64,000 nucleotides of DNA from UBA7672 sp041166025. Lineage in GTDB: Bacteria > Pseudomonadota > Alphaproteobacteria > Caulobacterales > Hyphomonadaceae. The notes beneath the pieces are model-generated. The model saw nothing but the letters and a program-made list of their open reading frames with translations, searched no databases and was not told the origin of the DNA. Location: contig JBEAMJ010000069.1 in assembly GCA_041166025.1 (NCBI GenBank), positions 1 to 64,000 on the forward strand, read 5' to 3'. The position numbers were made by a program, and so were the translations under genes. Shown here in pieces: positions 36,395 to 45,626 of the stretch (position 1 is the stretch's first letter; each line of letters opens with the position of its first letter).

Positions 36395-37921
36395 TTAACC
36401 GGCACGGCGGAAGTAGATCGGATTACCAAGGAGCAGGAGCTTGCCGGAGGCGTCGCGGATTTCGGCACGCAGATAGCCGCGCAGGGCGCTGGGGTCGAGC
36501 CGTGCGGATGAGGCTTCCAGGCGCGTGCCGGGGCGGCTGGGAGGGGGGCTTATCGCTGTCCGGCCGTCCACAGTGACGTTATGCGCAACAAGGTGGAGCC
36601 GCGCAGCCGCTGGCAGATCTGACCAGGTGATCATGATCGTGGCGCCCTGGCCGGGCGCCAGCTCCAGCTCGTCCCCCATCGTGACTGATCTGCCTGCTGT
36701 GGCGCGTGCATCCAGCGAGGCTGAGGGAAGGCCCGCAACGTCGATGAAAACGCGTCCGGACTTCACTCCGGCGATGATGCCCTGCGAGGAGAGCTGATCG
36801 GCGTAGACGACGGTTGCCGGTGTGCCGACGGGTGACTGCCTTGCCCCTCTCGCGTCGGTTGCGTCGTGGTTATCGCTGCCGGCGATCGCGGTCAGGCGGT
36901 GGCCTTCCTTCAGCAGCCTGTCCCAGAATGCGATGCCATTGAAGGCGCCTTCGGGGCCGGAGTTGCGCATGCTGGCGCCGTTGATCACTTCGATGGCGCT
37001 GATGCGCGACCAGTCCGTGTCCTTCACCGTCCAGCCGCAGCCCATGCAAGCTTCCCCTGATGGCAGGGATGGATGATTGACAGAGATGAAGGCGCCTTGC
37101 GCCTCCACCTGGTCAATCAGCCGTGCGAGCGTGGGCAGGCGCGGCGAGCCGAGCTGGAAATCGAGGAACTCCGTGTTGCCGATGACGTTGGCGTGGCCAG
37201 TGAAGGTCGTAACTTCTGTCCCCGGGATCAGCAGTGTCTTCGGAAATTGCGGTTGGGTTGCTGCCATGTCGACAATCTGGCTGATTGTGTTGTGATCGGT
37301 GATGGCGAGGAAGTCGAGGCTGGCGTCTCGTGCGGCGCTGATGGTTTTGATGGCCGGGCAGGGCGCGCGTGCGCCGTCGACATCGCATGAGCCGTCTGAA
37401 TGGGCAGTGTGGGTGTGGAGATCGCCGCGAAACCAGCCTGGCTCGGTTGAGAGCACACTTGGCTTGTAAGCCGGCGGCGCACTCCTTCGGGCGGGTGCTT
37501 CGGGTGTGAAGCGGATGGTCGCGGTGTAGCTCGCGGTCTGACCTTCGCGGATGTTGGGAATGCCGAGCACGAGTTTCCATTCGCCGGGTTGGATCGGGCC
37601 GGATCGGTAGGAGGGGGTGGCCGTGTCGGCCCCGATGGTGAAGCTCGACTTGTTGCCGCCGCTCCAGCCGCGCTGGCCCTCAGGGTCGCGCACGCCGATG
37701 TCGATGACGGTGCGGTTGTCCTTGCCCGTGTAGGCGAAGTCGAAGGTGATGCGCTGCGTCCCGCGCGGAACGGTGAAGGGAATCTCGCGATAGGTCTGGT
37801 GGTCGTCGCGGGTGATCTCTCCGCTGAGGATGACGGGCGCTGTATCGGGTATGGGCGCCGGCGGCTGCACGCAGGCGGCGAGAGCGATAGCGGCGACAAG
37901 GCAGAAATGAGGCTTCAGCAT
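36395..37921 (-). CDS. CehA/McbA-like PHP-domain metallohydrolase, lipoprotein
   Basis: A 508-residue protein. A lipoprotein signal (ALAAC, Cys 17) precedes a beta-sandwich region to about 160. A PHP phosphoesterase domain follows, with metal ligands in GDLHTHTAHSDG, AITDHN, NHPSLPSG and GSDNHD, then a C-terminal beta domain. The named relatives CehA and McbA hydrolyse carbamates, but most members have unknown substrates. Acts in the periplasm or on the outer membrane. The next upstream gene on this strand, the M2 peptidase at 38 kb, is separated from it by a terminator. Confidence 0.82.
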   Translation of the reverse strand: MLKPHFCLVAAIALAACVQPPAPIPDTAPVILSGEITRDDHQTYREIPFTVPRGTQRITFDFAYTGKDNRTVIDIGVRDPEGQRGWSGGNKSSFTIGADTATPSYRSGPIQPGEWKLVLGIPNIREGQTASYTATIRFTPEAPARRSAPPAYKPSVLSTEPGWFRGDLHTHTAHSDGSCDVDGARAPCPAIKTISAARDASLDFLAITDHNTISQIVDMAATQPQFPKTLLIPGTEVTTFTGHANVIGNTEFLDFQLGSPRLPTLARLIDQVEAQGAFISVNHPSLPSGEACMGCGWTVKDTDWSRISAIEVINGASMRNSGPEGAFNGIAFWDRLLKEGHRLTAIAGSDNHDATDARGARQSPVGTPATVVYADQLSSQGIIAGVKSGRVFIDVAGLPSASLDARATAGRSVTMGDELELAPGQGATIMITWSDLPAAARLHLVAHNVTVDGRTAISPPPSRPGTRLEASSARLDPSALRGYLRAEIRDASGKLLLLGNPIYFRRAG

Positions 37922-37983
37922 GCAACCAACGTTAGGGCGGGTCTGGGACGCATGGTAGTGGCGCCCGCTGGCATCACGCGGGG

Positions 37984-38018
37984 AAAAAAAGAACGCCGCC
38001 CTCTCCGGGGCGGCGTTC
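37984..38018 (-). terminator. Rho-independent terminator after the M2 peptidase gene
   Basis: Arms 37991-38001 and 38008-38018 form an 11-bp GC stem with a 6-base loop. The minus strand runs into seven T residues (complement of 37984-37990), placing it downstream of the gene that ends at 38039. Its stem core (AACGCCGCC) is the same as that of the terminator at 26.05 kb. Confidence 0.9.
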
Positions 38019-38038
38019 AGGTCCCAAACAGCCGATGC

Positions 38039-39970
38039 CTACCAGCCGCAGGTCTGTCCCTTGTTCTGTTCCTTGATCCAGGTCTGCAGCGGGGCGAAGT
38101 AGGAAACGAGCGCGGAGCCGTCGATGTCGCGGGCGCCGGTGAAGGCTTCAAGCGCGTCGGGCCAGGGCTTGCTGGCGCCCATCTCCATCATCGCGTTGAA
38201 CTTCTCGCCCACGGCCTTGTTGCTGTAGATCGAGCAGCGATGGAGCGGGCCGGTCCAGCCGGCCTGTTCGCAGGCGGCCTTGTGGAACTGGAACTGCAGA
38301 ATGAAGGACAGGAAGTAACGCAGGTAAGGCGTGTTGCCCGGGATGTGATACTTCGCGCCAGGATCAAAAGCGTCTGCGCTGCGAGCAACCGGCGGCGTGA
38401 TGCCCTGATACTGACGGCCGAGATCGACCCAGGCCTGATTGTATTGAGCGGGCGTGGTCTCGCCGCGGAAGACCTGCCAGCGCCATTTGTCGACCTTCAC
38501 GGCGAAGGGCAGGAATGCGACTTTTTCCAGCGCGCGGTCCATCAGGAGGCCGATGTCGGCGGAGGCGGAGGGAACCTTGTCGATGAGGCCGAGCTGCTTC
38601 AGGTATTCCGGCGTAATCGATAGGGCGACGAAATCGCCGATGGCTTCGTGGAAGCCGTCATTCGCGCCGTTCTTGAACAGGAAGTCCTGATCCTTGTAGG
38701 CGCGCTGATAGAAGTTGTGGCCGAGCTCGTGATGGACGGTGGAGAAGTCCTCCGCGTTCACCTGCGTGCACATCTTGATGCGGATATCGTCCTTGTTGTC
38801 GAGATTCCACGCCGATGCGTGGCAGACAACGTCGCGATCGCGCGGACGCGTGATCAGGGAACGCTGCCAGAAGGTCTCGGGGAGCGGCGCGAGGCCCAGC
38901 GATGTGAAGAAGGCCTCGCCGGTCTTCACCATCCTGAGCTCATCATAGCCCTTCTGCTTCAGGACGGCGGTTAGATCATAGCCTGGGTCTGAGGCGGGCG
39001 GGGCGGCAATGTCGTAGATGTTGTCCCACTGCTGGGCCCACATATTGCCTAGAAGATCTGCGCGGATCGGGCCGGTCTTCGGCTGTACCGCGTCGCCATA
39101 CTTCGCGTTGAGCTTGCCGCGAACATAACAGTGCAGGTCGTCGTAGAGCGGCTTCACCTGGGTCCACAGGCGCTCGACCGTCTTTTCCATGTCGGCCGAC
39201 GGCATGTCGTAGTTTGCCAGCCACATGTCAGCGATGTTCTTGAACCCGAGTTCGCGGGCCCCTGCATTGCCGATCTCGACCATGCGCTGGTAGTCGGGCT
39301 TCATCACCGGTGAGATCGCGTGCCAGCCCTCCCAGGCGGCGGCAAGCATTTTCGGATCGCGGGATTCGGCAAGGAGCAGGGAGGTCTCTTCGAGGGTCAG
39401 CGGCGCTTTGGGATCGCGCGGCTCCTCCTTGCTGCGCGAGGCGTTGAGAATCTTGAGCACGGCGGCGACGTCGAATTTCGCCGGATCGAGCGGGACCTTG
39501 CCCTTGCCATAAGTGGACTGGAGATCCGTCGTGATGGTGGCGAGCTCGTCGGCGACCTGTTTCTGCTGCTCGGGCGTGCCGGTGGAAGGGGCGGGCATGA
39601 CGATACCGGCGCGCAGGATGTTCATCTTGCGCTGCTGCTCGGGCGTGAGGTTTGCGCCTTCGAACTGCTTGGTGCCGTTGGCCAGGCGCACGGACAGCAG
39701 CGTGCCTTCCGAGCCGGCGCGGGCGTTGAGCCAGTCGGTGTCGTCCGTGATGAAGTTGGAGTTCACCCAGGCGACCCGGGCGGCATAGTCGGAGAAATCC
39801 GACAATTCCTTCTCGGCGGCCGAAAGGAATTCCGCCGCAGTCTGCTTTGGTGCTGCAGAGGTCGTGTCGACGACGGGCGCGGCGGCTTGCGTGGCGGGCG
39901 CTGGCAGGTTGGTGCAGCTCGAGAGGATCAGTGCGCCGATTGCGGCGCCGCAAAGCGGAAATTGTCTCAT
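38039..39970 (-). CDS. M2 family peptidyl-dipeptidase (ACE-like), lipoprotein
   Basis: A 643-residue exported zinc peptidase. The lipoprotein signal ends in LILSSC (Cys about 19). The gluzincin motif HELGH lies in STVHHELGHNFYQ, with the downstream glutamate expected in GFHEAIGDF, as in angiotensin-converting-enzyme-type M2 peptidases, which remove C-terminal dipeptides. Together with the two M16 and one S9 enzymes it suggests scavenging of peptides. ATG 39970 gives the signal; the frame is open to 40036. Confidence 0.92.
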   Translation of the reverse strand: MRQFPLCGAAIGALILSSCTNLPAPATQAAAPVVDTTSAAPKQTAAEFLSAAEKELSDFSDYAARVAWVNSNFITDDTDWLNARAGSEGTLLSVRLANGTKQFEGANLTPEQQRKMNILRAGIVMPAPSTGTPEQQKQVADELATITTDLQSTYGKGKVPLDPAKFDVAAVLKILNASRSKEEPRDPKAPLTLEETSLLLAESRDPKMLAAAWEGWHAISPVMKPDYQRMVEIGNAGARELGFKNIADMWLANYDMPSADMEKTVERLWTQVKPLYDDLHCYVRGKLNAKYGDAVQPKTGPIRADLLGNMWAQQWDNIYDIAAPPASDPGYDLTAVLKQKGYDELRMVKTGEAFFTSLGLAPLPETFWQRSLITRPRDRDVVCHASAWNLDNKDDIRIKMCTQVNAEDFSTVHHELGHNFYQRAYKDQDFLFKNGANDGFHEAIGDFVALSITPEYLKQLGLIDKVPSASADIGLLMDRALEKVAFLPFAVKVDKWRWQVFRGETTPAQYNQAWVDLGRQYQGITPPVARSADAFDPGAKYHIPGNTPYLRYFLSFILQFQFHKAACEQAGWTGPLHRCSIYSNKAVGEKFNAMMEMGASKPWPDALEAFTGARDIDGSALVSYFAPLQTWIKEQNKGQTCGW

Positions 39971-40057
39971 TTCATCAGTCCTGTTGGAAGACCCTGGGCC
40001 CGGAAGGCCGACGGCGGGCAGACTAGTGCTGCGCAAGTGCGGGTCAACAGGGCGGGA

Positions 40058-41323
40058 TCAGCCGCGGCGCGGACCTGGATAGCGGGTGTTCGGGCCGAGT
40101 CCCGGGGCAGCCTCGGCAAGCTCCGCAAAGCTTTGCCCCGCTGCCTCGAGCGCAAACTCCACATTGGCGTCCGTCATCGCCGCCGACAGGAACATGTTGT
40201 GCCAGGGGTGGACATAGACGCCGTGTGCGACCATGCGCGCGCACCAGAAATAGCCCAGACGCATGTCGGGGTCGTTGTCGAAGAGGATGAGCGGCATCTG
40301 GGCTGGGCCGGTCTGGCGCAGCGCGAAGCCGTGGGCGGAGGCGTGGGTGTCGAGGCCGCGGCGGAGGCTTTCGCCCAGCCCCGTAATGCGCTCAAGATAA
40401 TCGGACTCGCGCACCAGCTGGAGCGTGGCGAGGCTGGCCGCCATCGCGGCGGCGGCGAACCAGTAGGAGCCCGTGGCGTAGATCTTCTCGGCGGCGCCGC
40501 GCGCCTTTTCAGCGCCCAGCAGCGCCGAGATGGGGTGTCCATTGGCGATCGCCTTGCCCCAGCACGACAGGTCTGGCGCGACGCCGATAAGCGACCAGGA
40601 ACAGTCGCGGGCAATCCGGAACCCTGCGCGGACGTCGTCGACGATGAGGAGCGCGCCGGTCTCATCAGCGAGTTCACGTGCGCGCTGCGCGTATTCGGCA
40701 GAGGGCGGGGCCTGGTCGAAAAAGACGTCGTGACGATAGGGAGAGGCAAAGATGGCGGCGATGTCCTTGCCTGCGGCCTTAACCGCTGCTTCGAGGCTGG
40801 CAACGTCATTGTAGACATAGAGGTGCTGAGCAGCCTGGTCGGTCGGCGCGATGCCGCGCGGGCGCGGATTGCTCCATGGCTGGGAGCCGTGATAGGCGCC
40901 CGCCGCGCGCAAAATGGCGTTACGTCCGGTATGGGCGCGGGCGACCATCAGAGCCATGGTGGTGGCGTCCGAGCCGTTTTTGCAGAACATCGCCCAGTCG
41001 GCGTGACCAACCATCGACACCATCGTCTCGGCAAGATCGACCATAAGGGGCGAAGGACCGGTCATCGCGTCGCCGGCGCTCATCTGCTCGATATAGGCGC
41101 GGTCGATTTCGGCATGACCGTAACCGAAGAGCTGCGGCCCGTAGGCGCACATCAGGTCGAGCAGCAGATTGCCGTCGGTGTCCCAGAGGAAAGGGCCTTC
41201 GGCGCGCGCGAAGAATTGCGGATAGCCTTCGGGCAGACCGCCGACTGCCTGGTGGCCATACATGCCGCCAGGAATCACGCGGGCCGCGCGCGCGCGTAAC
41301 GCACGGTCCATCGGCTGACTCAT
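40058..41323 (-). CDS. Class III aminotransferase (glutamate-1-semialdehyde aminomutase-like)
   Basis: A 421-residue PLP enzyme of the GSA-aminomutase/class III group. It has the N-terminal PGGMYGHQ, the GSDATTMAL region, the LIVDDVRAGFR aspartate and the PLP lysine in SCWGKAIANGHPISALLG. Class III members outside heme synthesis act on omega-amino acids or amino sugars, and nothing here fixes the substrate. It is divergent from a MatB-like ligase gene (113-base gap), which may share control. ATG 41323 follows GAGGGG. Confidence 0.82.
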   Translation of the reverse strand: MSQPMDRALRARAARVIPGGMYGHQAVGGLPEGYPQFFARAEGPFLWDTDGNLLLDLMCAYGPQLFGYGHAEIDRAYIEQMSAGDAMTGPSPLMVDLAETMVSMVGHADWAMFCKNGSDATTMALMVARAHTGRNAILRAAGAYHGSQPWSNPRPRGIAPTDQAAQHLYVYNDVASLEAAVKAAGKDIAAIFASPYRHDVFFDQAPPSAEYAQRARELADETGALLIVDDVRAGFRIARDCSWSLIGVAPDLSCWGKAIANGHPISALLGAEKARGAAEKIYATGSYWFAAAAMAASLATLQLVRESDYLERITGLGESLRRGLDTHASAHGFALRQTGPAQMPLILFDNDPDMRLGYFWCARMVAHGVYVHPWHNMFLSAAMTDANVEFALEAAGQSFAELAEAAPGLGPNTRYPGPRRG

Positions 41324-41436
41324 CCCAAGGCCCCTCGACTCTCGCATCGATCAGTTACAGCGTGAGGCGCGCTCGTCCAGAGCACTCCCGCTCGCGAAGA
41401 TGTACTCAAAGCGATTCACTTTGGCAGGCGAACTCC

Positions 41437-42840
41437 ATGAGCAATCTGCTGCATGATCTTTTGGTTAATGGCTTCCCGCCGGACAAGGCAAAGCCCTGCT
41501 TTGTGAGGCCAGATGGCTTCTTTGTAACGTATGCGCAGCTGCTGGATGGGGCTTCGTCAGTTGCAGGTCAGCTGGTTGCTGAGGGCGTGAGGCCAGGTGA
41601 CCGCGTTGCGCTGCAGGCCGAGAAGAGTGTCGAAGGCGTGATGGTCTATCTCGGCGCGCTGCGGGCTGGCGCCGTCTTCGTGCCTCTCAATTCCGCATAC
41701 ACGCCGTCTGAGATTGCCTACTTCCGCGCTGACGCCGAGCCTTGCGTGTTCATCGACGATCCAAAGGCGTTCGTTGCGAAGAGTGAAAGCTCATCGCCAC
41801 TCGCCGCGCCAGTTGCGCGCGGCGCGGACGACCTTGCGGCGATCATCTACACCAGCGGGACCACGGGGCGCTCCAAGGGCGCGATGCTGAGCCATGGCAA
41901 CCTGGCCGCCAATGCGGTGGCGCTGCACCGTGCGTGGGCGTTCACGCCGCAAGATGTTCTGCTGCATGCATTGCCGGTGTTCCATGTGCACGGCCTGTTC
42001 GTTGCGCTGCACTGTGCGTTCCTCTCCGGCTGCACCATGGTGTGGCTGCCGAAGTTTGCAGATGCCGACGTGCTGGCGGGGCTTGAGCGATCGACGGTGA
42101 TGATGGGCGTGCCGACCTTCTATACCCGCCTGCTGGCGAACGCGGGCTTCACGCGCGAGGCGGCCAGCCACATGCGGCTGTTCATCTCGGGTTCTGCGCC
42201 GTTGTTGCCGACGACGTTTGCGGAATTCGAGGCGCGCACGGGTAAGCGCATCCTCGAGCGCTATGGCATGAGCGAGGCGGTGATCATCACAAGCAATCCC
42301 TTGGAGGGCGAACGCATCGCTGGGTCGGTGGGTTATCCGTTGCCGGGCGTCGACCTGCGGATCGGCGGTGGGGCGGAAACGGGCGTCATCGAGATCAGCG
42401 GACCAAGCGTGTTTTCGGGGTACTGGCGGATGCCGGAGAAGACGCGCGAGGAGTTCACCGCTGACGGCTACTTCATCACGGGGGATGTGGGGCGTCGGGA
42501 CTCGGATGGACGCGTGTGGATCTCGGGACGGGCGAAAGACCTGATCATCTCGGGCGGATACAATGTGTACCCGAAAGAGATCGAACTTGTGCTGGATGTG
42601 ATGCCTGGCGTTGTGGAAAGCGCGGTGATTGGTCTGCCGCATCCGGACTTTGGCGAGGGTGTTGCGGCGGTGGTGATGGGCGAAGGCGACGAGGCGGCGA
42701 TGATCGCAGCGTGCAGAGAAAAGCTTGCCGCGTTCAAGACACCCAAGCGGATCATTTTTGTTGACGACCTGCCGCGCAATGCGATGGGCAAGGTGCAGAA
42801 GAATGTCCTGCGCGAACGCTACCAAGGGTTGTTCGGATAG
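41437..42840 (+). CDS. Malonyl-CoA synthetase-like AMP-forming ligase (MatB type)
   Basis: A 467-residue ANL-superfamily adenylating enzyme. Motifs in order: P-loop IIYTSGTTGRSKGAMLSHGN, then ERYGMSE followed by TSNPLEGER, as in malonyl-CoA synthetases, YFITGDVG, SGGYNVYPKEIE, and the catalytic lysine in NAMGKVQK. MatB makes malonyl-CoA or methylmalonyl-CoA from the free diacid, CoA and ATP. It is slightly shorter than typical MatB (about 500). No malonate decarboxylase or transporter is adjacent. Confidence 0.78.
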   Translation: MSNLLHDLLVNGFPPDKAKPCFVRPDGFFVTYAQLLDGASSVAGQLVAEGVRPGDRVALQAEKSVEGVMVYLGALRAGAVFVPLNSAYTPSEIAYFRADAEPCVFIDDPKAFVAKSESSSPLAAPVARGADDLAAIIYTSGTTGRSKGAMLSHGNLAANAVALHRAWAFTPQDVLLHALPVFHVHGLFVALHCAFLSGCTMVWLPKFADADVLAGLERSTVMMGVPTFYTRLLANAGFTREAASHMRLFISGSAPLLPTTFAEFEARTGKRILERYGMSEAVIITSNPLEGERIAGSVGYPLPGVDLRIGGGAETGVIEISGPSVFSGYWRMPEKTREEFTADGYFITGDVGRRDSDGRVWISGRAKDLIISGGYNVYPKEIELVLDVMPGVVESAVIGLPHPDFGEGVAAVVMGEGDEAAMIAACREKLAAFKTPKRIIFVDDLPRNAMGKVQKNVLRERYQGLFG

Positions 42841-42857
42841 CAGGGACGTCCCGGTGT

Positions 42858-43499
42858 CTACCAGCGCAGAACGCGCGAGCCGGCAATGGCGCCTGTGGCG
42901 ACAGTGAGCGCGATCCCGAGCGAATACCACACGGCCACGAAAGGCGCCGCGTTCTCGTCGCAGTGGAGGCCGTAGACGGTGGCGGCGCCGCCGCCGGCGA
43001 GGAGGCCTGCGGCAGCGCCCGCAAGCGCGGTGCGCGTTGGCGCAAAGCGGCGCATTGCCCAGAGGATGGCGGCCAGACCGGGCAGGGCGAGTGCAAGAAT
43101 GTACCAGGGACAGGAGTCCCAGCTGCCGCCCATCACGGCGACGTCGATCTCCGCCGCAGGCGTCATTGCGAGCTGGCCGGCCGCCAGCGCGCCGATCGCC
43201 AGGGCGCAGGCCGCCAGAAGAAGCCAGCCTGCGCGACCTGTTGCGCCGGGACGCGCAAGGCGTTCGGCAAGCAGGAAGCCTGCAGCACAAATGCCAAACG
43301 TGTAGGCCATCTTCATCCAGAAGGTCGGGTCGGCGAGGGCGGCTGGAAAATCAGGTCGGAAGCCGATCCAAGGAACCATGATGACCAGGGCGACTAAGGC
43401 TCCGCCGAAAGCCAAAGCCGCGAGGCTACGCGGGATGGCGCCGCGCTTCACCGGCCCTGCATCGCGCGCGAGGATGGCGATCAGCTCGTCAGTTTTCAT
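42858..43499 (-). CDS. nrsF: NrsF-type anti-sigma factor (DUF1109)
   Basis: A 213-residue inner-membrane protein with about six hydrophobic helices. The pairs SWDSCPWY (C130) and GLHCDE (C180) match the conserved periplasmic cysteines of NrsF, which sense oxidants or metals and release the ECF sigma factor in Caulobacter. The gene overlaps sigF by 11 bases, the usual arrangement, and is the last gene of the operon starting at 46.8 kb. Identity rests on length, topology, cysteines and neighbour. Confidence 0.85.
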   Translation of the reverse strand: MKTDELIAILARDAGPVKRGAIPRSLAALAFGGALVALVIMVPWIGFRPDFPAALADPTFWMKMAYTFGICAAGFLLAERLARPGATGRAGWLLLAACALAIGALAAGQLAMTPAAEIDVAVMGGSWDSCPWYILALALPGLAAILWAMRRFAPTRTALAGAAAGLLAGGGAATVYGLHCDENAAPFVAVWYSLGIALTVATGAIAGSRVLRW

Positions 43500-44031
43500 C
43501 GCGCACCCGCTTCATGAGGACCTGCAGGCTGCGATGGATGCTCACCTTGACGGCGCCTTCCGTCATGCCTGCCTTGCGTGCCGCTTCGGCGTGCGAGAGG
43601 CCAGCGAGTTTCACATCCTCCAGCAACGCCCGTTGTTTCGGCGGCAGATGGCCCATGAGCTTGCCGAGATCCTGCCGCGCTGAAAGTTCCGTACTGTCCT
43701 CGCTGGCGAAGAGGTCCGAGGCGTCGTCGATCGGCTCGGTCCGGCGTATACGGTTGCGCCTGAACCAGTCGATCAGCTTGTAGCGGGCGATCGCAAAGGC
43801 CCATGCCGTGAAAGGCTGAGAAGCATCCCAGGTATCGCGCTTGAGATGAACAGCAAGAAGCGATTCCTGCACCAGATCCTCCAGGTCGGCGGCGCTGCGC
43901 CCCATCTTCCGCGCGAAGAAGTTGCGCAGATAGACCGTCAGCACGCCGAGTAGTTCGGCATGCGCTGCCGCGTCTCCGCCCAGTCCGCGAAGCATCAACG
44001 TCTTCAATCGGGTTTCGATGTCCGATGCCAA
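43489..44031 (-). CDS. sigF: ECF sigma factor, SigF type
   Basis: A 180-residue ECF sigma factor. Region 2 (DLVQESLLAVHLKRDTWDA, then FTAWAFAIARYKLIDWFRR) and region 4 (LLEDVKLAGLSHAEAARKAGMTEGAVKVSIHRSLQ) are complete. It probably recognises the GTAACC-N16-CGAA promoter at 46.8 kb upstream of its own operon, giving positive autoregulation held in check by NrsF. The start appears to be TTG 44031, since no ATG lies nearby upstream in frame. 77 bases separate it from the molybdoenzyme gene. Confidence 0.88.
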   Translation of the reverse strand: MASDIETRLKTLMLRGLGGDAAAHAELLGVLTVYLRNFFARKMGRSAADLEDLVQESLLAVHLKRDTWDASQPFTAWAFAIARYKLIDWFRRNRIRRTEPIDDASDLFASEDSTELSARQDLGKLMGHLPPKQRALLEDVKLAGLSHAEAARKAGMTEGAVKVSIHRSLQVLMKRVRDEN

Positions 44032-44108
44032 GCCGAGGTCCGCCCATGCGCTGCGGGGTAGCGGTCGGAGATGTGTAGCGGAGGGCGCCGCCTGTTGTCA
44101 CGCGCGGT

Positions 44109-44879
44109 TCAGATGCCAGCATACCATTCATAGCCGCGATCTTCCCAATAGCCGCCCTTGCCGCGGCCGAAGCCATCGAGGCGTTCGACCATCTCGATGC
44201 GCATGAGATACTTGGCTTGCTTGTAGCCGAGTTGGCGTTCGACGCGCAGCCGCAGCGGGGCGCCGTGCGCGATGTCGAGCGGCTGGCCGTTGAGGGCGTA
44301 GGCGAGGATTGTTTGCGGGTGGAAGCCATCGATGAGGTCGATGCTCTCGTAGTACATGTCGGGCCCGCCGGCATAGTTGTCGGCGCAATGCATGACAGCG
44401 AAGCGGGCGTGTGGCTTAAGGCCGGCGCTCTGGAGGAGCGGGCCAAGCTGGGCGCCGTGCCACTTGCCGATCGCGCTCCAGCCTTCGACGCAATCATGAC
44501 GCGTGATCTGGGTGCGGGATGGAAGCGCGCGCAGATCGGCCAGCGAAAGCGTCAGAGGGCGTTCGACGAGCCCATCGATGCGGAGGCGCCAGTTGTCGAA
44601 GTTTCCGGCGGCCAATGCATTGTAGGCCGGCGTGTTGGGGTTCTTGGTGCCGTTCGCCTTGAAGATGGGCGAGATGTCGCGCTCGGAGAATTCTCGCGCC
44701 AGCGGCTGGTGGAGCATCAGTGCGCGCTGCGCCGATAAGGTCAGCGCTTCACCGGTCCTGAGGAAGCTGCGGAAGTCCGGCGAGGCGGAGAGGCCGTCGC
44801 AGCCGGTGAGGGCGAGGCCGCCCAGTGTGATGGCCCCGCCGGTGAGCAGCTTCCGGCGGGTGAGGAAGTCCTTTTTCAC
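44109..44879 (-). CDS. YedY/MsrP-like periplasmic molybdoenzyme
   Basis: A 256-residue protein of the sulfite-oxidase (molybdopterin-binding) fold. The N-terminus has a twin-arginine-like signal (TRRKLL) and a hydrophobic segment with a lipobox-like GC. The molybdenum-ligating cysteine is in HDCVEGWSAIGKW. YedY/MsrP reduces methionine sulfoxide in periplasmic proteins, taking electrons from a membrane cytochrome b. The partner is the next gene upstream (4-base overlap). Together they fit a YedY1/YedZ1-type pair of SigF regulons. Confidence 0.82.
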   Translation of the reverse strand: MKKDFLTRRKLLTGGAITLGGLALTGCDGLSASPDFRSFLRTGEALTLSAQRALMLHQPLAREFSERDISPIFKANGTKNPNTPAYNALAAGNFDNWRLRIDGLVERPLTLSLADLRALPSRTQITRHDCVEGWSAIGKWHGAQLGPLLQSAGLKPHARFAVMHCADNYAGGPDMYYESIDLIDGFHPQTILAYALNGQPLDIAHGAPLRLRVERQLGYKQAKYLMRIEMVERLDGFGRGKGGYWEDRGYEWYAGI

Positions 44880-45601
44880 GGCTGGGGCTCCGGTGTGGTG
44901 GGCGGCACGACAAACTTGCCGGTGATCATCGAACGGATTTCGTTCCAGGCGCCTGCGACCACCACCTCGACCAGGTGAATGACCAGAAAGGCGACGAGCA
45001 GGTTGGCGGCTATGAAGTGAAGCGAGCGCGCCGACTGCCGCCCGCCAAAGACATCGAGAAAGACGGGCGCAATCGCATTGAAGCCCGGCGACATGGTGAG
45101 GCCGGTAAGAACAATGAGCGGGAAGAGGAGGAAGATCACCGAGACATAGGCGAGCTTCTGAAGCGTGTTGTAGCGTTTTGCTGCCGGGCCGGTGATCCGC
45201 TTGAACTGAGCGTGATGGACGATCTCCTGCCAGAGATGGCGGGGCTTGAGCTCATCCCGCTCTGGCAGGATGTCGCGCGCGAAGTGGCGATTAAGGAGGT
45301 TCATCGCGATGTAGACGAGGCCGTTGATGACCAGCAGCCAGGCAAAGAAGAAATGCCAGTTGCGTCCGGCGGCGAGGTCGCGGTGCGAGGGAAGCGTGAT
45401 GAGGTCGGGAAAGGCGGGCAGCGACAGCCAGGGCGTGTCGAAATTGGCGCCGGCCTGTCCCCAGTAGAGGTGGGGGTGCGCGTTGAAGATCTGCAGACCG
45501 CTCAGCAGCAAGAGGAGGAAGCAAAGCGCGTTGATCCAGTGCGCGATGCGCACGATACGCGTGTGACGGTAGATGACTTCTCGGGCGGGTTGCATGGTCA
45601 T
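44876..45601 (-). CDS. Cytochrome b (YedZ1-type quinol oxidising partner)
   Basis: A 241-residue integral membrane protein with about four to five helices and paired histidines such as RIAHWINA, NWHFFFAW, and SLHFIAAN with VIHLVE that probably ligate two b-type hemes. It resembles the bacterial cytochrome b561/Ni-hydrogenase b-type fold rather than E. coli YedZ. Its role is probably to carry electrons from quinol to the periplasmic molybdoenzyme. An 11-bp stem-loop separates it from the upstream MXKDX gene. Confidence 0.78.
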   Translation of the reverse strand: MTMQPAREVIYRHTRIVRIAHWINALCFLLLLLSGLQIFNAHPHLYWGQAGANFDTPWLSLPAFPDLITLPSHRDLAAGRNWHFFFAWLLVINGLVYIAMNLLNRHFARDILPERDELKPRHLWQEIVHHAQFKRITGPAAKRYNTLQKLAYVSVIFLLFPLIVLTGLTMSPGFNAIAPVFLDVFGGRQSARSLHFIAANLLVAFLVIHLVEVVVAGAWNEIRSMITGKFVVPPTTPEPQP

Positions 45602-45626
45602 GAGATGCTCGATCGCGGCGTGCGCC

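Noticed and set aside
39320..41299. 659-residue plus-strand frame antisense to the M2 peptidase and aminotransferase genes
   Set aside because: It is a mirror of two recognisable minus-strand genes, crosses their gap and has Gly/Arg-rich shadow composition.
41791..43290. 499-residue minus-strand frame across the MatB-like and nrsF genes
   Set aside because: It is antisense to clear adenylating-enzyme motifs and overlaps nrsF in another frame; arginine-rich shadow sequence.
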